NCBI GenBank assembly: GCA_017433615.1
Contig: JAFRGW010000133.1
Span: forward strand, 1-51,832
Direction: 5' to 3'
DNA: 51,832 bases
DNA from: Eubacterium sp.
Lineage (GTDB): Bacteria > Bacillota > Clostridia > Lachnospirales > Lachnospiraceae
In this document: in pieces, positions 28,781-37,310 of the stretch
Layout: each line of letters opens with the position of its first letter
Position numbering within the stretch: position 1 is the stretch's first letter
Translations under genes and position numbers: made by a program
The notes under the pieces: model-generated
The model's input: only the letters and a program-made list of their open reading frames with translations
What the model was told of the DNA's origin: nothing
Database searches by the model: none

Positions 28781-29050
28781 ATGAGTCAGATAGACAGCAC
28801 ACAATTTTTCGATGTTAAACTGGAATCCGATATTTCCGTGCGCGAAGTTCTGAATTCGGTCTACGAGGCAATGATTGAGAAGGGATACAATCCGGTCAAT
28901 CAGATCGTAGGTTATATCATGTCCGGTGATCCGACCTACGTTACCAGCCACAAAGGTGCGCGCAGCAAGATCATGAAGGTCGAGCGCGATGAGCTGGTGG
29001 AAGAACTGCTGCGTGACTATATCAGACATGAGATCGGAAGGGACGTATAA
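28781..29050 (+). CDS. ireB: IreB family regulatory phosphoprotein
   Basis: An 89-residue small cytoplasmic protein (UPF0297). Characteristic segments are TQFFDVKLESDISVREVLNS, GYNPVNQIVGYIMSGDPTYV and HKGARSKIMKVERDELVEEL, almost the whole family profile. In Enterococcus IreB is a target of the Ser/Thr kinase IreK and a negative regulator of cephalosporin resistance; the Thr-rich N-terminus there is phosphorylated. Here the stop overlaps the ruvX start by one base (TAATG), so the two are translationally coupled, the standard Firmicute arrangement. Confidence 0.95.
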   Translation: MSQIDSTQFFDVKLESDISVREVLNSVYEAMIEKGYNPVNQIVGYIMSGDPTYVTSHKGARSKIMKVERDELVEELLRDYIRHEIGRDV

Positions 29051-29484
29051 TGGCCAGAATTCTGGGGCTTGATTTTGGTGCGAAAACCGTCGGCGTCGCA
29101 GTCAGTGATCCGCTGGAGATCACGGCACAGGGCGTGGAGATTATTCGCAGAAAACAGGAAAACAAGCTCCGGCAGACCCTTGCGCGCATTACGGAACTGG
29201 CAGCTTCCTATGAAGCAGTCCGGATTGTGATCGGTCTGCCGCGCCATATGAACAATGATTTCGGCGAGCGGGCGGAGAAAACAAAGGCCTTTGGCGATGC
29301 TGTCGCGAGAAGAACCGGTCTGCCGGTTACGTACCGCGATGAGCGGCTGACGACAGTTGCAGCTGACAGGGCCATGAATGAAATGAATCTGCGCGGTGCG
29401 GCCCGCAAGGAAGTCGTCGATGAGATTGCGGCTGTTCTGATTCTGCAGAACTGGCTGGACAGTCCGGAACATACGCGTTCGTAA
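29050..29484 (+). CDS. ruvX: Holliday junction resolvase-like YqgF/RuvX
   Basis: A 144-residue RNase H-fold nuclease involved in pre-16S rRNA 5'-end maturation and possibly Holliday-junction resolution. The first acidic site is in LGLDFGAKTVGVAVSDP. GLPRHMNNDFGERAEKTKAF is the conserved helix entry, and the late acidic site is in YRDERLTTVAADRAM. It overlaps ireB by one base. A REP-like element and a structured leader separate it from RNase J. Confidence 0.95.
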   Translation: MARILGLDFGAKTVGVAVSDPLEITAQGVEIIRRKQENKLRQTLARITELAASYEAVRIVIGLPRHMNNDFGERAEKTKAFGDAVARRTGLPVTYRDERLTTVAADRAMNEMNLRGAARKEVVDEIAAVLILQNWLDSPEHTRS

Positions 29485-29510
29485 TTCCGGAGGATCGCAG
29501 GAGAAGGGTA

Positions 29511-29555
29511 TAAGTGCGCTTCGCAGCCAGTGTGTGATCAAAGATCTTAATTGAA
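29511..29555 (+). repeat. REP-like element, copy C (diverged)
   Basis: TAAGTGCGCTTCGCAGCC, then TGTGTGATC, AAA, GATCTTAATTGAA. It shares the GCAGC start, the GATC-NNN-GATC core and the terminal ATTGAA with copies A and E, but the outer stem is decayed. Confidence 0.6.
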
Positions 29556-29933
29556 ATAGTATATTACCGTTCAGGGCGAAACGAAGAACGGAAGAACCAT
29601 ATAAATTTTTTACAGAAACTAAAAACGGAGAGCATGTGTATCGGCAGAGATACAGCTGTGCCCGGAGCCGGGCAGCAGCTAGAAGATCTGCCGGGATTAT
29701 AAATAACCGGGGAATTATGTCCGCCGACTGCGGTATACCGGGGATCCGTCTGCAGAGACGTTTTCCTGAAGGATCCGCCGGAATGCGGCTGACGCGGACC
29801 GTTTTCCGGTTCTGAATTATTTGCACGGCATTATCATGTAAATACAGGACGCAGCGGCCTGATCCTGCCTGAAGGAGGGAGGAGCGGGCCGGTGCGGCCT
29901 GCGCATGCGTCTCCACGTTGGAATGGAGGCATT
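29556..29933 (+). other. structured leader of RNase J
   Basis: About 380 bp without a gene. It has a hairpin AGCTG-T-GCCCGG-AG-CCGGGC-AG-CAGCT (29654-29680), a smaller GTATC/GATAC pair just before it (29638-29652), and further GC-rich inverted segments around 29770-29805. Two ribosome sites occur. AAGGAGGGAGGAG leads to GTG 29892, and TGGAGG leads to TTG 29934. This may allow RNase J autoregulation through its own leader, as inferred for other RNases. Confidence 0.45.
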
Positions 29934-31601
29934 TTGAATAACAAAAAAGAAAAACAGGCACTGAAAATCATTCCGCTCGGCGGTCTGGAGCAGATCGGAA
30001 TGAATATTACAGCATTTGAATACGACGACAGCATTGTTGTTGTCGACTGCGGCATGGCATTTCCGGATGATGAGATGCTCGGAATCGATATGGTAATTCC
30101 GGATATTTCCTATCTGCTGGAAAACAGCGAGAAGGTGAAGGGATTCGTCATCACGCATGGACACGAGGACCATATCGGCGCGCTCCCATATATTCTGAAG
30201 CAGCTGAATGTTCCGATTTACGCGACAAAACTGACGATCGGCCTGATTGAGAACAAGTTTCAGGAACATGATCTGATGAATACAACCCGCCGCAAGACCA
30301 TACAGTTCGGCCAGTCGATCAACCTCGGCTGTTTCCGGATTGAATTTATCAAGACCAATCACAGTATCCAGGATGCTGCGGCGCTGGCTATTTACTCACC
30401 GGCGGGCATCGTGGTCCATACGGGTGATTTTAAAGTAGACTATACACCGGTGTACGGGGATGCCATTGACCTGCAGCGCTTTGCGGAAATCGGCAAAAAA
30501 GGCGTGCTTGCCATGATGTGCGACAGCACCAATGCGGAGCGGCCCGGATTTACCATGTCAGAGCGTACCGTCGGCGGCACGATTGACGGTCTGTTTGCGG
30601 AGAACATGAATTCCCGCATTATCATTGCAACATTTGCATCGAATGTTGACCGCGTACAGCAGATTATCAATTCGGCGAAGAAGTTTGACCGTAAGGTGGT
30701 TGTGCAGGGACGCAGCATGGAAAATGTCATCGCGACTGCATCGGAGCTCGGCTATCTGAGCATCCCGGAGCACACGCTGATCGATATCAATGAGATGAAG
30801 AACTATCCGGATGAGAAGATGGTGCTCGTGACAACGGGAAGCCAGGGCGAGTCCATGGCTGCACTTTCGAGGATGGCGGCTGACCTGCACAAGAAGGTTA
30901 CGATCAAGCCGAACGATACCATTATTTTCAGTTCGCATCCGATTCCGGGTAATGAGAAGGCAGTCTCCAATGTCATCAATGAACTCTATGAAAAGGGCGC
31001 AAAGGTGATTTTCCAGGATGTCCATGTTTCCGGACATGCCTGCCAGGAGGAGATCAAGCTGCTCTATTCGCTGGTGCGGCCGAAATATGCAATTCCGGTG
31101 CACGGTGAATTCCGTCATCTGACAGCACAGGCCAACATCGCGAAATCGCTGGGCATTGCAAACGAAAATATTTTTCTTCTGCACTCTGGAGATGTGCTCG
31201 AACTTTCAGAAGAGAAGGCAGAGGTTACTGACAAGGTGCAGACCGGCGGCATCATGGTCGACGGACTCGGCGTCGGGGATGTCGGAAACATCGTTCTGCG
31301 TGACCGGCAGAAGCTCTCGGAAGACGGGATTATTATCGTCGTGTTTACGCTGGAGCGCTATGGCAGACAGGTACTTGCGGGACCGGATATTGTCTCGCGC
31401 GGATTTGTCTATGTGCGGGAATCCGAGGATCTGATGGACGAGGCACACATTGTCGCCGAGGAGACGATTAACGACTGCCTGAACAATCAGATGACCGACT
31501 GGGCGCGGATCAAAGGCGCCGTGAAAGATGCACTCAGCAGTTTTGTGTGGAAACGTACCAAGAGAAGACCAATGATCCTTCCGATCATTATGGAAGCATA
31601 A
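29934..31601 (+). CDS. rnj: ribonuclease J
   Basis: A 555-residue 5'-exo/endoribonuclease of the beta-CASP metallo-beta-lactamase group, central to mRNA decay and rRNA maturation. The metal motif THGHEDHIG is at about 74-82. CDSTNAERPG, the beta-CASP segments IIATFASNVDRVQQI, VTTGSQGESMAAL and VHVSGHACQEE follow, then the C-terminal domain. Alignment to family starts (KIIPLGGLEQIGMN) favours the TTG at 29934, with TGGAGG 4 nt upstream. A GTG at 29892 with a stronger site would add 14 residues. It is followed 20 bp later by the YlbF-type gene, so the two are likely co-transcribed; in Bacillus the YlbF-YmcA-YaaT complex also acts in mRNA processing. Confidence 0.94.
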   Translation: MNNKKEKQALKIIPLGGLEQIGMNITAFEYDDSIVVVDCGMAFPDDEMLGIDMVIPDISYLLENSEKVKGFVITHGHEDHIGALPYILKQLNVPIYATKLTIGLIENKFQEHDLMNTTRRKTIQFGQSINLGCFRIEFIKTNHSIQDAAALAIYSPAGIVVHTGDFKVDYTPVYGDAIDLQRFAEIGKKGVLAMMCDSTNAERPGFTMSERTVGGTIDGLFAENMNSRIIIATFASNVDRVQQIINSAKKFDRKVVVQGRSMENVIATASELGYLSIPEHTLIDINEMKNYPDEKMVLVTTGSQGESMAALSRMAADLHKKVTIKPNDTIIFSSHPIPGNEKAVSNVINELYEKGAKVIFQDVHVSGHACQEEIKLLYSLVRPKYAIPVHGEFRHLTAQANIAKSLGIANENIFLLHSGDVLELSEEKAEVTDKVQTGGIMVDGLGVGDVGNIVLRDRQKLSEDGIIIVVFTLERYGRQVLAGPDIVSRGFVYVRESEDLMDEAHIVAEETINDCLNNQMTDWARIKGAVKDALSSFVWKRTKRRPMILPIIMEA

Positions 31602-31621
31602 GGGAAGCGAGGCGGTTTCTG

Positions 31622-31954
31622 ATGATTCTGTCAGGAAAAATACGCGAACTTACGAATTTAATTAAGCGGACAGAAGAATACAGACGGTATCAGCGCGTGC
31701 GGATCGAGCTGGATCAGCATACGGAACTGAAACAGCAGGTCGATGCGTACCGGATAGAGAAATACAGGATGCAGCAGTTCGGGGCGGATATGTACGCAGC
31801 AGCAGATGAACTGCATGGCAGGTATCAGGCGCTTCTGCGGGAACCGCTGGTGATGGAGTATCTGGAACTGGAAAATGCAATCTGCAGAATGATCCGTGAG
31901 ACCTGTGACGAGATTATGGAGGAGATCCCGCTGGATCTGCCTGATATCGGATAA
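31622..31954 (+). CDS. YlbF/YmcA family protein
   Basis: A 110-residue all-helical protein of the YlbF/YmcA (DUF964) family, here read as MILSGKIRELTNLIKRTEEY followed by two helices with regularly spaced charged residues and ENAICRMIRETCDEIM. Family members form the RicA/RicF part of the Ric (Y) complex that guides RNase Y processing and competence/sporulation in Bacillus. Its place 20 bp behind RNase J fits an RNA-processing role. The start at 31622 lies after the RNase J stop and has GAGGCGG upstream; a longer frame overlapping RNase J is less likely. Confidence 0.75.
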   Translation: MILSGKIRELTNLIKRTEEYRRYQRVRIELDQHTELKQQVDAYRIEKYRMQQFGADMYAAADELHGRYQALLREPLVMEYLELENAICRMIRETCDEIMEEIPLDLPDIG

Positions 31955-32038
31955 TGCAGCGCTGACCGTGGTGTGTCGGCAGCAGTTTTTGTTTCCTGCA
32001 TAAAGCAGTGTACCCTGATGACTTAAAGGAGAACATGT

Positions 32039-32494
32039 ATGGATAATGAAGTAAGTACCGGAAGAGGTTACCGGCTCGCCGTCAGCGGCATGAAAAATCT
32101 GATCAAAATACTGGTTATCATCTGTATTGTGATCGCGCTCGTGCTTCTGAGCCGCCGCGCCTACAGACTGGGCTATCAGGTATTTTACCAGCAGCCGGTT
32201 GATCAGGGGGAAGGCCGTGAGATTACGATTAATGTCACAGCGGATATGTCCGTGACGGATATCGGTGAAATGCTGAAAAATGCAGGACTTCTTGAGGAGG
32301 AACCCACAGTGTTCCGCCTGCAGGAACTGTTTTCGGATTATCATGGGAAGATCAATCCGGGAACGTATACGCTTCGTACGAATATGACGGCAGATGAGAT
32401 GCTGCGCGTACTCGGCGGCGAAGCGGAAGAGGAAGATACCAATACGGTAACAGAGCAGACGCAGGAAAATGCGACAGGGAAGGAACTGGTCTGA
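32039..32494 (+). CDS. MltG-like stub lacking the transglycosylase core
   Basis: A 151-residue protein with one N-terminal membrane helix (about 22-42, IKILVIICIVIALVLL) and then the LysM-like entry segment of MltG/YceG (INVTADMSVTDIGEMLKNAGLLEEEPTVFRL ... GKINPGTYTLRTNMTADEMLRVL). It stops where the catalytic domain with its essential Glu should begin; full MltG is about 350 residues. It sits where Bacillus has yrrL (mltG), immediately before trmR. It is therefore probably a stable short lineage form, binding glycan or regulating rather than cleaving. AAAGGAG precedes the start. Confidence 0.8.
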   Translation: MDNEVSTGRGYRLAVSGMKNLIKILVIICIVIALVLLSRRAYRLGYQVFYQQPVDQGEGREITINVTADMSVTDIGEMLKNAGLLEEEPTVFRLQELFSDYHGKINPGTYTLRTNMTADEMLRVLGGEAEEEDTNTVTEQTQENATGKELV

Positions 32495-32495
32495 C

Positions 32496-33137
32496 ATGAT
32501 AGTACCTGAACGTATCCTGACATTTATCAATTCGCTGGATGACGGTCTGACGCCGTTCCTGGAAAACCTTGCGAAGGAAGCCCGGGAAACAGACGTGCCG
32601 ATCATCCGGCGGGATATGCAGAGCCTGCTGAAGGTTCTGATCGCCATGAAACAGCCGCATCGAATTCTTGAAATCGGTACGGCTGTTGGTTTTTCTGCAA
32701 TCCTGATGGCAAAGTACGGACCGGCAGACTGCACGATTACGACCATCGAGTCGTATGAAAAGCGGATCCCGCTGGCAAAGGAGAATTTCCGGCAGGCCGG
32801 ATTTCAGGACAGGATTGAACTGCTGGAGGGCGACGCCGCAGTCATTATGCCGCAGCTTGCGGAAACATATGATTTTATTTTTATGGACGCGGCCAAAGGG
32901 CAGTACCCGGCACTTCTGGAAGACTGTCTGCGGCTTCTGGCGCCCGGCGGCGTTCTTGTCTCAGATAACGTGCTGCAGGACGGCGACCTGATTGAATCCC
33001 ACTATATCGTTGAGAGAAGAAACCGCACGATCTACAAGCGGATGCGGTCCTATCTGTATACGCTGAAGCACCATCCGCAGCTTACGACCGCGATCCTGCC
33101 GGTCGGGGACGGGGTGACGGTGTCGGTGAAATGTTGA
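32496..33137 (+). CDS. trmR: tRNA 5-hydroxyuridine methyltransferase, TrmR/O-methyltransferase family
   Basis: A 213-residue SAM-dependent O-methyltransferase. Motif I ILEIGTAVGFSAILMAKYG (about 63-81), IESYEKRIPLAKENF, the metal-binding FIFMDAAKGQYP and LVSDNVLQDGDL mark the catechol-O-methyltransferase-like family to which B. subtilis TrmR (YrrM) belongs. TrmR methylates 5-hydroxyuridine at the tRNA wobble position to 5-methoxyuridine. Context supports this: MltG-like gene just upstream (start 1 bp after its stop) and the U32 hydroxylase gene just downstream. The start is set at ATG 32496 after GGAAGGA. Confidence 0.88.
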   Translation: MIVPERILTFINSLDDGLTPFLENLAKEARETDVPIIRRDMQSLLKVLIAMKQPHRILEIGTAVGFSAILMAKYGPADCTITTIESYEKRIPLAKENFRQAGFQDRIELLEGDAAVIMPQLAETYDFIFMDAAKGQYPALLEDCLRLLAPGGVLVSDNVLQDGDLIESHYIVERRNRTIYKRMRSYLYTLKHHPQLTTAILPVGDGVTVSVKC

Positions 33138-33163
33138 TCCGCGCCGGAAATGAAAGGACAGAA

Positions 33164-34396
33164 ATGAAAAACACGAAAAAACCGGAATTACTCGTGCCGG
33201 CCGGCAGCCTGGAAGTATTAAAGGTCGCCGTCAACTTCGGCGCAGATGCTGTCTACATCGGCGGCAATGAATTCGGCCTCAGGGCAAAGGCCAAGAATTT
33301 TAATATGGAGGAAATGGCCGCAGGCATATCCTATGCGCACGAGCACGGAGTGCGGGTGCATGTGACGGCTAATATTTTTGCACACAATCCGGATCTGGAA
33401 GGTGTGCGTGCATATTTTGAAGAGCTGCGCGCGCTGCAGCCGGATGCGCTGATCATTGCGGATCCCGGGGTTTTTCAGATCGCGAAAGAAGTCTGTCCGG
33501 AGATTCAGCGCCATGTCAGCACCCAGGCCAATAACACGAATTATGCGACTTGCAACTTCTGGCATGCGCAGGGCGCGAGCCGCGTCGTGACGGCCAGGGA
33601 GCTGTCACTGGAGGAACTGAAGGAGCTGCGCGCTAAAACGGACCCGGAACTGGAGCTGGAGACATTTATCCACGGAGCTATGTGCATCTCTTATTCCGGA
33701 CGGTGTCTGCTGTCGAATTATTTCACCGGACGCGACGCAAACCGGGGTGCATGCACGCACCCGTGCCGCTGGAAATATGCGGTGGTAGAGGAGACGCGGC
33801 CCGGCGAGTATCTGCCGGTATATGAAAACGAGCGCGGCACCTATATTTTCAATTCACGCGATCTCTGCATGATCGAGTATATGCCGGAGCTGATTGAATC
33901 CGGCATCAGCAGTTTCAAAATTGAAGGCCGGATGAAGACGGCACTGTATGTGGCGACGGTTGCGCGGACCTACCGGAAAGCAATTGATGATTACCTGCAG
34001 GATCCTGCGCTTTATGAGGAACATCTGCCGTGGTACCGGGAACAGATTGCGAGCGGGACGTTCCGCAATTTCACAACCGGCTTTTTCTTCGGTAAGCCGA
34101 CGGACGAAGACCAGATTTACGACAACAATACCTACGTCACAACTTACCGGTATCTCGGGGCCGTTGAGCGGATCGATGAAAACGGCTTTGCCGTGATCAC
34201 GCAGAAAAACAAGTTCGCAAAAGGCGACCTGATCGAAGTGATGCAGCCGGACGGCGCCAACCTGGAACAGGTGGTGCGTGCGATCTATGATGCGGAAGGC
34301 AATGAAATGGAATCCTGTCCGCATCCGCAGCAGGAACTGCATCTGGATCTGGGCATGCAGCCGGCGCAGTATGATATTCTGCGCTGCAGAACGTGA
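33164..34396 (+). CDS. U32 family protein, probable tRNA wobble-uridine hydroxylase subunit (TrhP type)
   Basis: A 410-residue U32 family member. PELLVPAGSLEVLKVAVNFGADAVYIGG is the family N-terminus. ELETFIHGAMCISYSGRCLLSNYFTGRDANRG contains the conserved cysteines and CTHPCRWKY the further Cys pair; FKIEGRMKTALYVATVARTYRKAID follows. In B. subtilis two U32 proteins (TrhP1, TrhP2) behind trmR make 5-hydroxyuridine in tRNA. Only one is present here, of the TrhP2-like full-length type. Start 33164 follows GAAAGGA; a start inside trmR is less likely. Its older label, collagenase or peptidase, is probably misleading. Confidence 0.85.
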   Translation: MKNTKKPELLVPAGSLEVLKVAVNFGADAVYIGGNEFGLRAKAKNFNMEEMAAGISYAHEHGVRVHVTANIFAHNPDLEGVRAYFEELRALQPDALIIADPGVFQIAKEVCPEIQRHVSTQANNTNYATCNFWHAQGASRVVTARELSLEELKELRAKTDPELELETFIHGAMCISYSGRCLLSNYFTGRDANRGACTHPCRWKYAVVEETRPGEYLPVYENERGTYIFNSRDLCMIEYMPELIESGISSFKIEGRMKTALYVATVARTYRKAIDDYLQDPALYEEHLPWYREQIASGTFRNFTTGFFFGKPTDEDQIYDNNTYVTTYRYLGAVERIDENGFAVITQKNKFAKGDLIEVMQPDGANLEQVVRAIYDAEGNEMESCPHPQQELHLDLGMQPAQYDILRCRT

Positions 34397-34440
34397 TGAG
34401 CCTGGATGTGCAGTTCGCGTACGATCCGTGATCGTAAGTT
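34394..34440 (+). repeat. REP-like element, copy D
   Basis: TGATGAGCC, then TGCAGTTCGCG and the core TACGATC-CGT-GATCGTA (34420-34436), a perfect 7-bp stem. Relative to copy E two stem pairs change together (C-G to T-A, G-C to A-T), so the structure rather than the sequence is kept. It overlaps the U32 stop codon. Confidence 0.7.
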
Positions 34441-34488
34441 TACCCGCTCGTTGTGAAAGCCGTTTACCAGGAGGCGGCACATTATTTT

Positions 34489-35496
34489 ATGAAAGCATCA
34501 TTTATTACAGCGCTCAACACAGTCCTTCCGTTTGTGCTGTATCTGACATTCGGATATGGTGTGAAACGGCTGGGGGTCGTTGACGAAACGTTTCTGAAAA
34601 AACTGAACCGGATGGTGTTCCAGTGTTTCTTTCCGGTGATGATGTTCAGTAATGTATATCACATCGAGACAGTGGACCTGATCCGGGTTCCCTACGTGCT
34701 CACGGCATTGTTCAGTCTGCTTGCTGTGATTGTGATTCTGATGCTGGTAGTTCCGCTGTTTGTAAAAGGAAATCCGCAGCGAGGCGTGATTATCCAGGGA
34801 ATCTACCGCAGTAATTTTGTGCTGTTTGCGCTGCCGATGGCAGAAAGTGTATTCGGCGCAGAAGGCGCGACGACCGCTTCTGTGCTGATTGCGATTATCG
34901 TACCGTTTTATAATCTGGCAGCGGTTATTATTCTCGAGATGTTCCATGAAAAGGAACTGGCTGCTGCAGCGGAGCATTCTGCAGATGCCATAGCTCCGGC
35001 ATCCGGCAAAAAGAATGCTGCTGTCAATCCGAAGATTCTGCTGCAGAACGTGCTGACCAATCCACTGATTGTCGGCGCAATTGTCGGTGCGGTATTTCTG
35101 TTTTCCGGGATCAGCCTGCCGCAGGCAGTGGACCGGCCGGTGCAGGCAATTGCTGATATGACAACACCGCTGGCATTGTTTGTTCTGGGCGGTACGCTCC
35201 GCTTCCGTGCAATCGGTCCGAATATGAAATATCTGGTTCCGACACTTGCGGCGAAGATGATCCTGCTGCCGCTTCTGACAACGATCCTGTCCACACAGCT
35301 TTCGATGACTGCCATCGAGCGGTTTGTTCTGCTTGTAATGTACGGATCACCGACGGCAGTCGCATCATATGCGATGGCCGAAAACATGGGCGGGGACGGC
35401 GAACTGGCCGGCCAGATTGTCGTGATCGGTACAGCTGTTTCCGTATTCACGCTGTTTGGATGGATCTTCCTGTACGGGCAGATGGGCATGCTCTGA
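34489..35496 (+). CDS. AEC (auxin efflux carrier) family transporter
   Basis: A 335-residue membrane protein with about ten helices in two inverted halves of the AEC/BART superfamily. Visible elements are LYLTFGYGVKRLGVVDETFL, NRMVFQCFFPVMMFSNV, the crossover-like IYRSNFVLFALPMAESVFGAEGAT, and the second half LQNVLTNPLIVGAIVGAVF, PLALFVLGGTL and VLLVMYGSPTAVASYAMAENM. Bacterial members export or import organic acids such as malate or other small carboxylates. The start at ATG 34489 has AGGAGG 14 nt upstream, which is rather far; a GTG at 34453 is an alternative. It lies between REP copy D and the comM promoter. Confidence 0.85.
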   Translation: MKASFITALNTVLPFVLYLTFGYGVKRLGVVDETFLKKLNRMVFQCFFPVMMFSNVYHIETVDLIRVPYVLTALFSLLAVIVILMLVVPLFVKGNPQRGVIIQGIYRSNFVLFALPMAESVFGAEGATTASVLIAIIVPFYNLAAVIILEMFHEKELAAAAEHSADAIAPASGKKNAAVNPKILLQNVLTNPLIVGAIVGAVFLFSGISLPQAVDRPVQAIADMTTPLALFVLGGTLRFRAIGPNMKYLVPTLAAKMILLPLLTTILSTQLSMTAIERFVLLVMYGSPTAVASYAMAENMGGDGELAGQIVVIGTAVSVFTLFGWIFLYGQMGML

Positions 35497-35575
35497 GCAG
35501 GGAACAGGGTATGCTGCCGGTCTTCGCATGCCGCAGGATGCGACTGTTCGTGAAGTGACATAACACAAATAACAA

Positions 35576-35604
35576 TTGACATAAAACCTCCACGGAGATA
35601 TTAT
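35576..35604 (+). promoter_or_regulatory. sigma-A promoter of comM
   Basis: TTGACA (35576-35581), an exact 17 bp spacer and TATTAT (35599-35604); the start is near 35611. The spacer contains AAAACCTCC (35583-35591), the exact complement of the comM ribosome site GGAGGTTTT (35640-35648). Confidence 0.85.
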
Positions 35605-35650
35605 GTAGTCATAAAGAATGATTTACATAGTATTTTCCCGGAGGTTTTTT

Positions 35651-37276
35651 ATGTTCTGCAGAATTCGTTCATCAGCTATTTTCGGCGTAGAGGCCCTGCC
35701 TGTTGCGGTTGAGGCAGATGCCAGTACGGGACTGCCGGTATTTTCGATTATCGGATATGTCTCGTCGCAGGTGCGGGAGGCACAGGACCGGGTGCGGGCA
35801 GCGATGCGGGCCTGCGGAATCAACCTTCCCCCGCAGCGTCTGACGGTGAATCTGGCACCCGGAGACCTGCGCAAAGACGGCACCCGCTTTGATCTTCCGA
35901 TTGCTGCTGCAGTGCTCGGCGCAATCGGTGCGATCGACCCGGTAATTCTGTCGGATGCCATGGTGCTCGGGGAGCTGCGGCTGGACGGCAGCGTGGGCCG
36001 GATCAGCGGCGTGCTGCCGGGGGTACTGTGTGCAAAGGAGGCCGGATGCAGCCGGTGTATTGTTCCGGCAGAAAACCGGAAGGAGGCGGAGATTGTCAGT
36101 GGAATTCGTGTGATCGGAGTCCGGGATCTGGCAGATCTGATCTGTTATGCACGCGGCGACTGGGACGGGAATGAACCTGCAGAAACGAAGGGGCTGACCG
36201 CAGCGATAGATGCCGGAGCGGAACATGGGAAAGAACCGGAAGGGCAGACAGGTTATTGCGGGGCAGCGGATGCAGGAAGCATGCCGGCGTGCGCCCCGGC
36301 GGAACAGGCGCAGCCGGACTTTGCGGATATACAGGGGCAGGAGGCACTGAAACGCTGTGCGGTGATTGCGGCTGCCGGATTTCACAATCTGCTGATATCG
36401 GGGCCGCCCGGGGCGGGCAAATCCATGGCGGCACAGCGGATTCCGACGATCCTGCCGGAACTGACAAAAGAAGAGCAGCTTGAAATTACGAAGCTCTACA
36501 GTATTGCCGGGCTGCTGCCGGCAGACCGGCCTCTGATCCGGACACGTCCGTTCCGCAGTCCGCATCACTCTCTGACACCTGCGGCACTCTGCGGCGGCGG
36601 ACGGATCCCGCAGCCGGGAGAAGTGACGCTGGCGCACCGGGGTGTCCTGTTTCTGGATGAGCTTCCGGAAATGAAGCGTGACACAATTGAACTGCTGCGC
36701 CAGCCGCTGGAGGATCATCATGTCACAATTTCCCGGGTCGGGGGGACATTCGACTATCCCGCGGGATTTTTGCTGGTTGCGGCGATGAACCCCTGTCCCT
36801 GCGGATATTTTCCGGACCGCAGTAAATGTCAGTGCTCCCTGGCGGAAATCGGACAGTACAGGAGAAAGATCAGCCATGCAATGATGGACCGCATTGATCT
36901 GCACTGCGAAGTGCAGGCGGTTACATATCAGGAGCTGACCCGGGAATCAGCGGTTTCAGTAAAAAAAGAACCGTACATAGATTCAGCGATGATGCGGAAG
37001 CAGGTGCATGCAGCGGTAAAAATACAGGCGGAGCGGTACCGGGGTGCCGGAATTCATTTTAACAGCGAGCTACAGGCTGCACAGATCAGACAGTACTGCC
37101 CGGTGACAGATGCGGGGAACAACGTGCTCCGGGAAGCTTTTGAGACGCTGGGACTGTCCGCCCGGGGGTATCATCATATTCTCCGGGTTGCCAGAACCAT
37201 TGCAGATCTGGAAGGGGAGGAAATCATCGGGGAAGCGCACGTAAACGAAGCAATTATACTCCGGAATGGAGACTGA
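35651..37276 (+). CDS. comM: YifB/ComM family Mg-chelatase-like AAA+ ATPase
   Basis: A 541-residue AAA+ protein. ComM is a DNA branch-migration helicase in natural transformation of Gram-negatives; the role in Firmicutes is less clear. The N-terminal ribosomal-S5-like fold (SSAIFGVEALPVAVEAD, NLAPGDLRKDGTRFDLP) is followed by Walker A GPPGAGKS (251-258), RPFRSPHHSLTPAALCGGG, Walker B LFLDELPE and AAMNPCPCGYFPDRSKCQC with the zinc cysteines. An extra Ala/Glu/Gly-rich linker (about 170-222) precedes the ATPase core. Start ATG 35651 follows GGAGG by 6 nt. dprA, another transformation-related gene, comes next, supporting a DNA-uptake processing module. Confidence 0.93.
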   Translation: MFCRIRSSAIFGVEALPVAVEADASTGLPVFSIIGYVSSQVREAQDRVRAAMRACGINLPPQRLTVNLAPGDLRKDGTRFDLPIAAAVLGAIGAIDPVILSDAMVLGELRLDGSVGRISGVLPGVLCAKEAGCSRCIVPAENRKEAEIVSGIRVIGVRDLADLICYARGDWDGNEPAETKGLTAAIDAGAEHGKEPEGQTGYCGAADAGSMPACAPAEQAQPDFADIQGQEALKRCAVIAAAGFHNLLISGPPGAGKSMAAQRIPTILPELTKEEQLEITKLYSIAGLLPADRPLIRTRPFRSPHHSLTPAALCGGGRIPQPGEVTLAHRGVLFLDELPEMKRDTIELLRQPLEDHHVTISRVGGTFDYPAGFLLVAAMNPCPCGYFPDRSKCQCSLAEIGQYRRKISHAMMDRIDLHCEVQAVTYQELTRESAVSVKKEPYIDSAMMRKQVHAAVKIQAERYRGAGIHFNSELQAAQIRQYCPVTDAGNNVLREAFETLGLSARGYHHILRVARTIADLEGEEIIGEAHVNEAIILRNGD

Positions 37277-37310
37277 AGTCAGTGGAACAGTCACCCTTTA
37301 TAAGGCGCGT

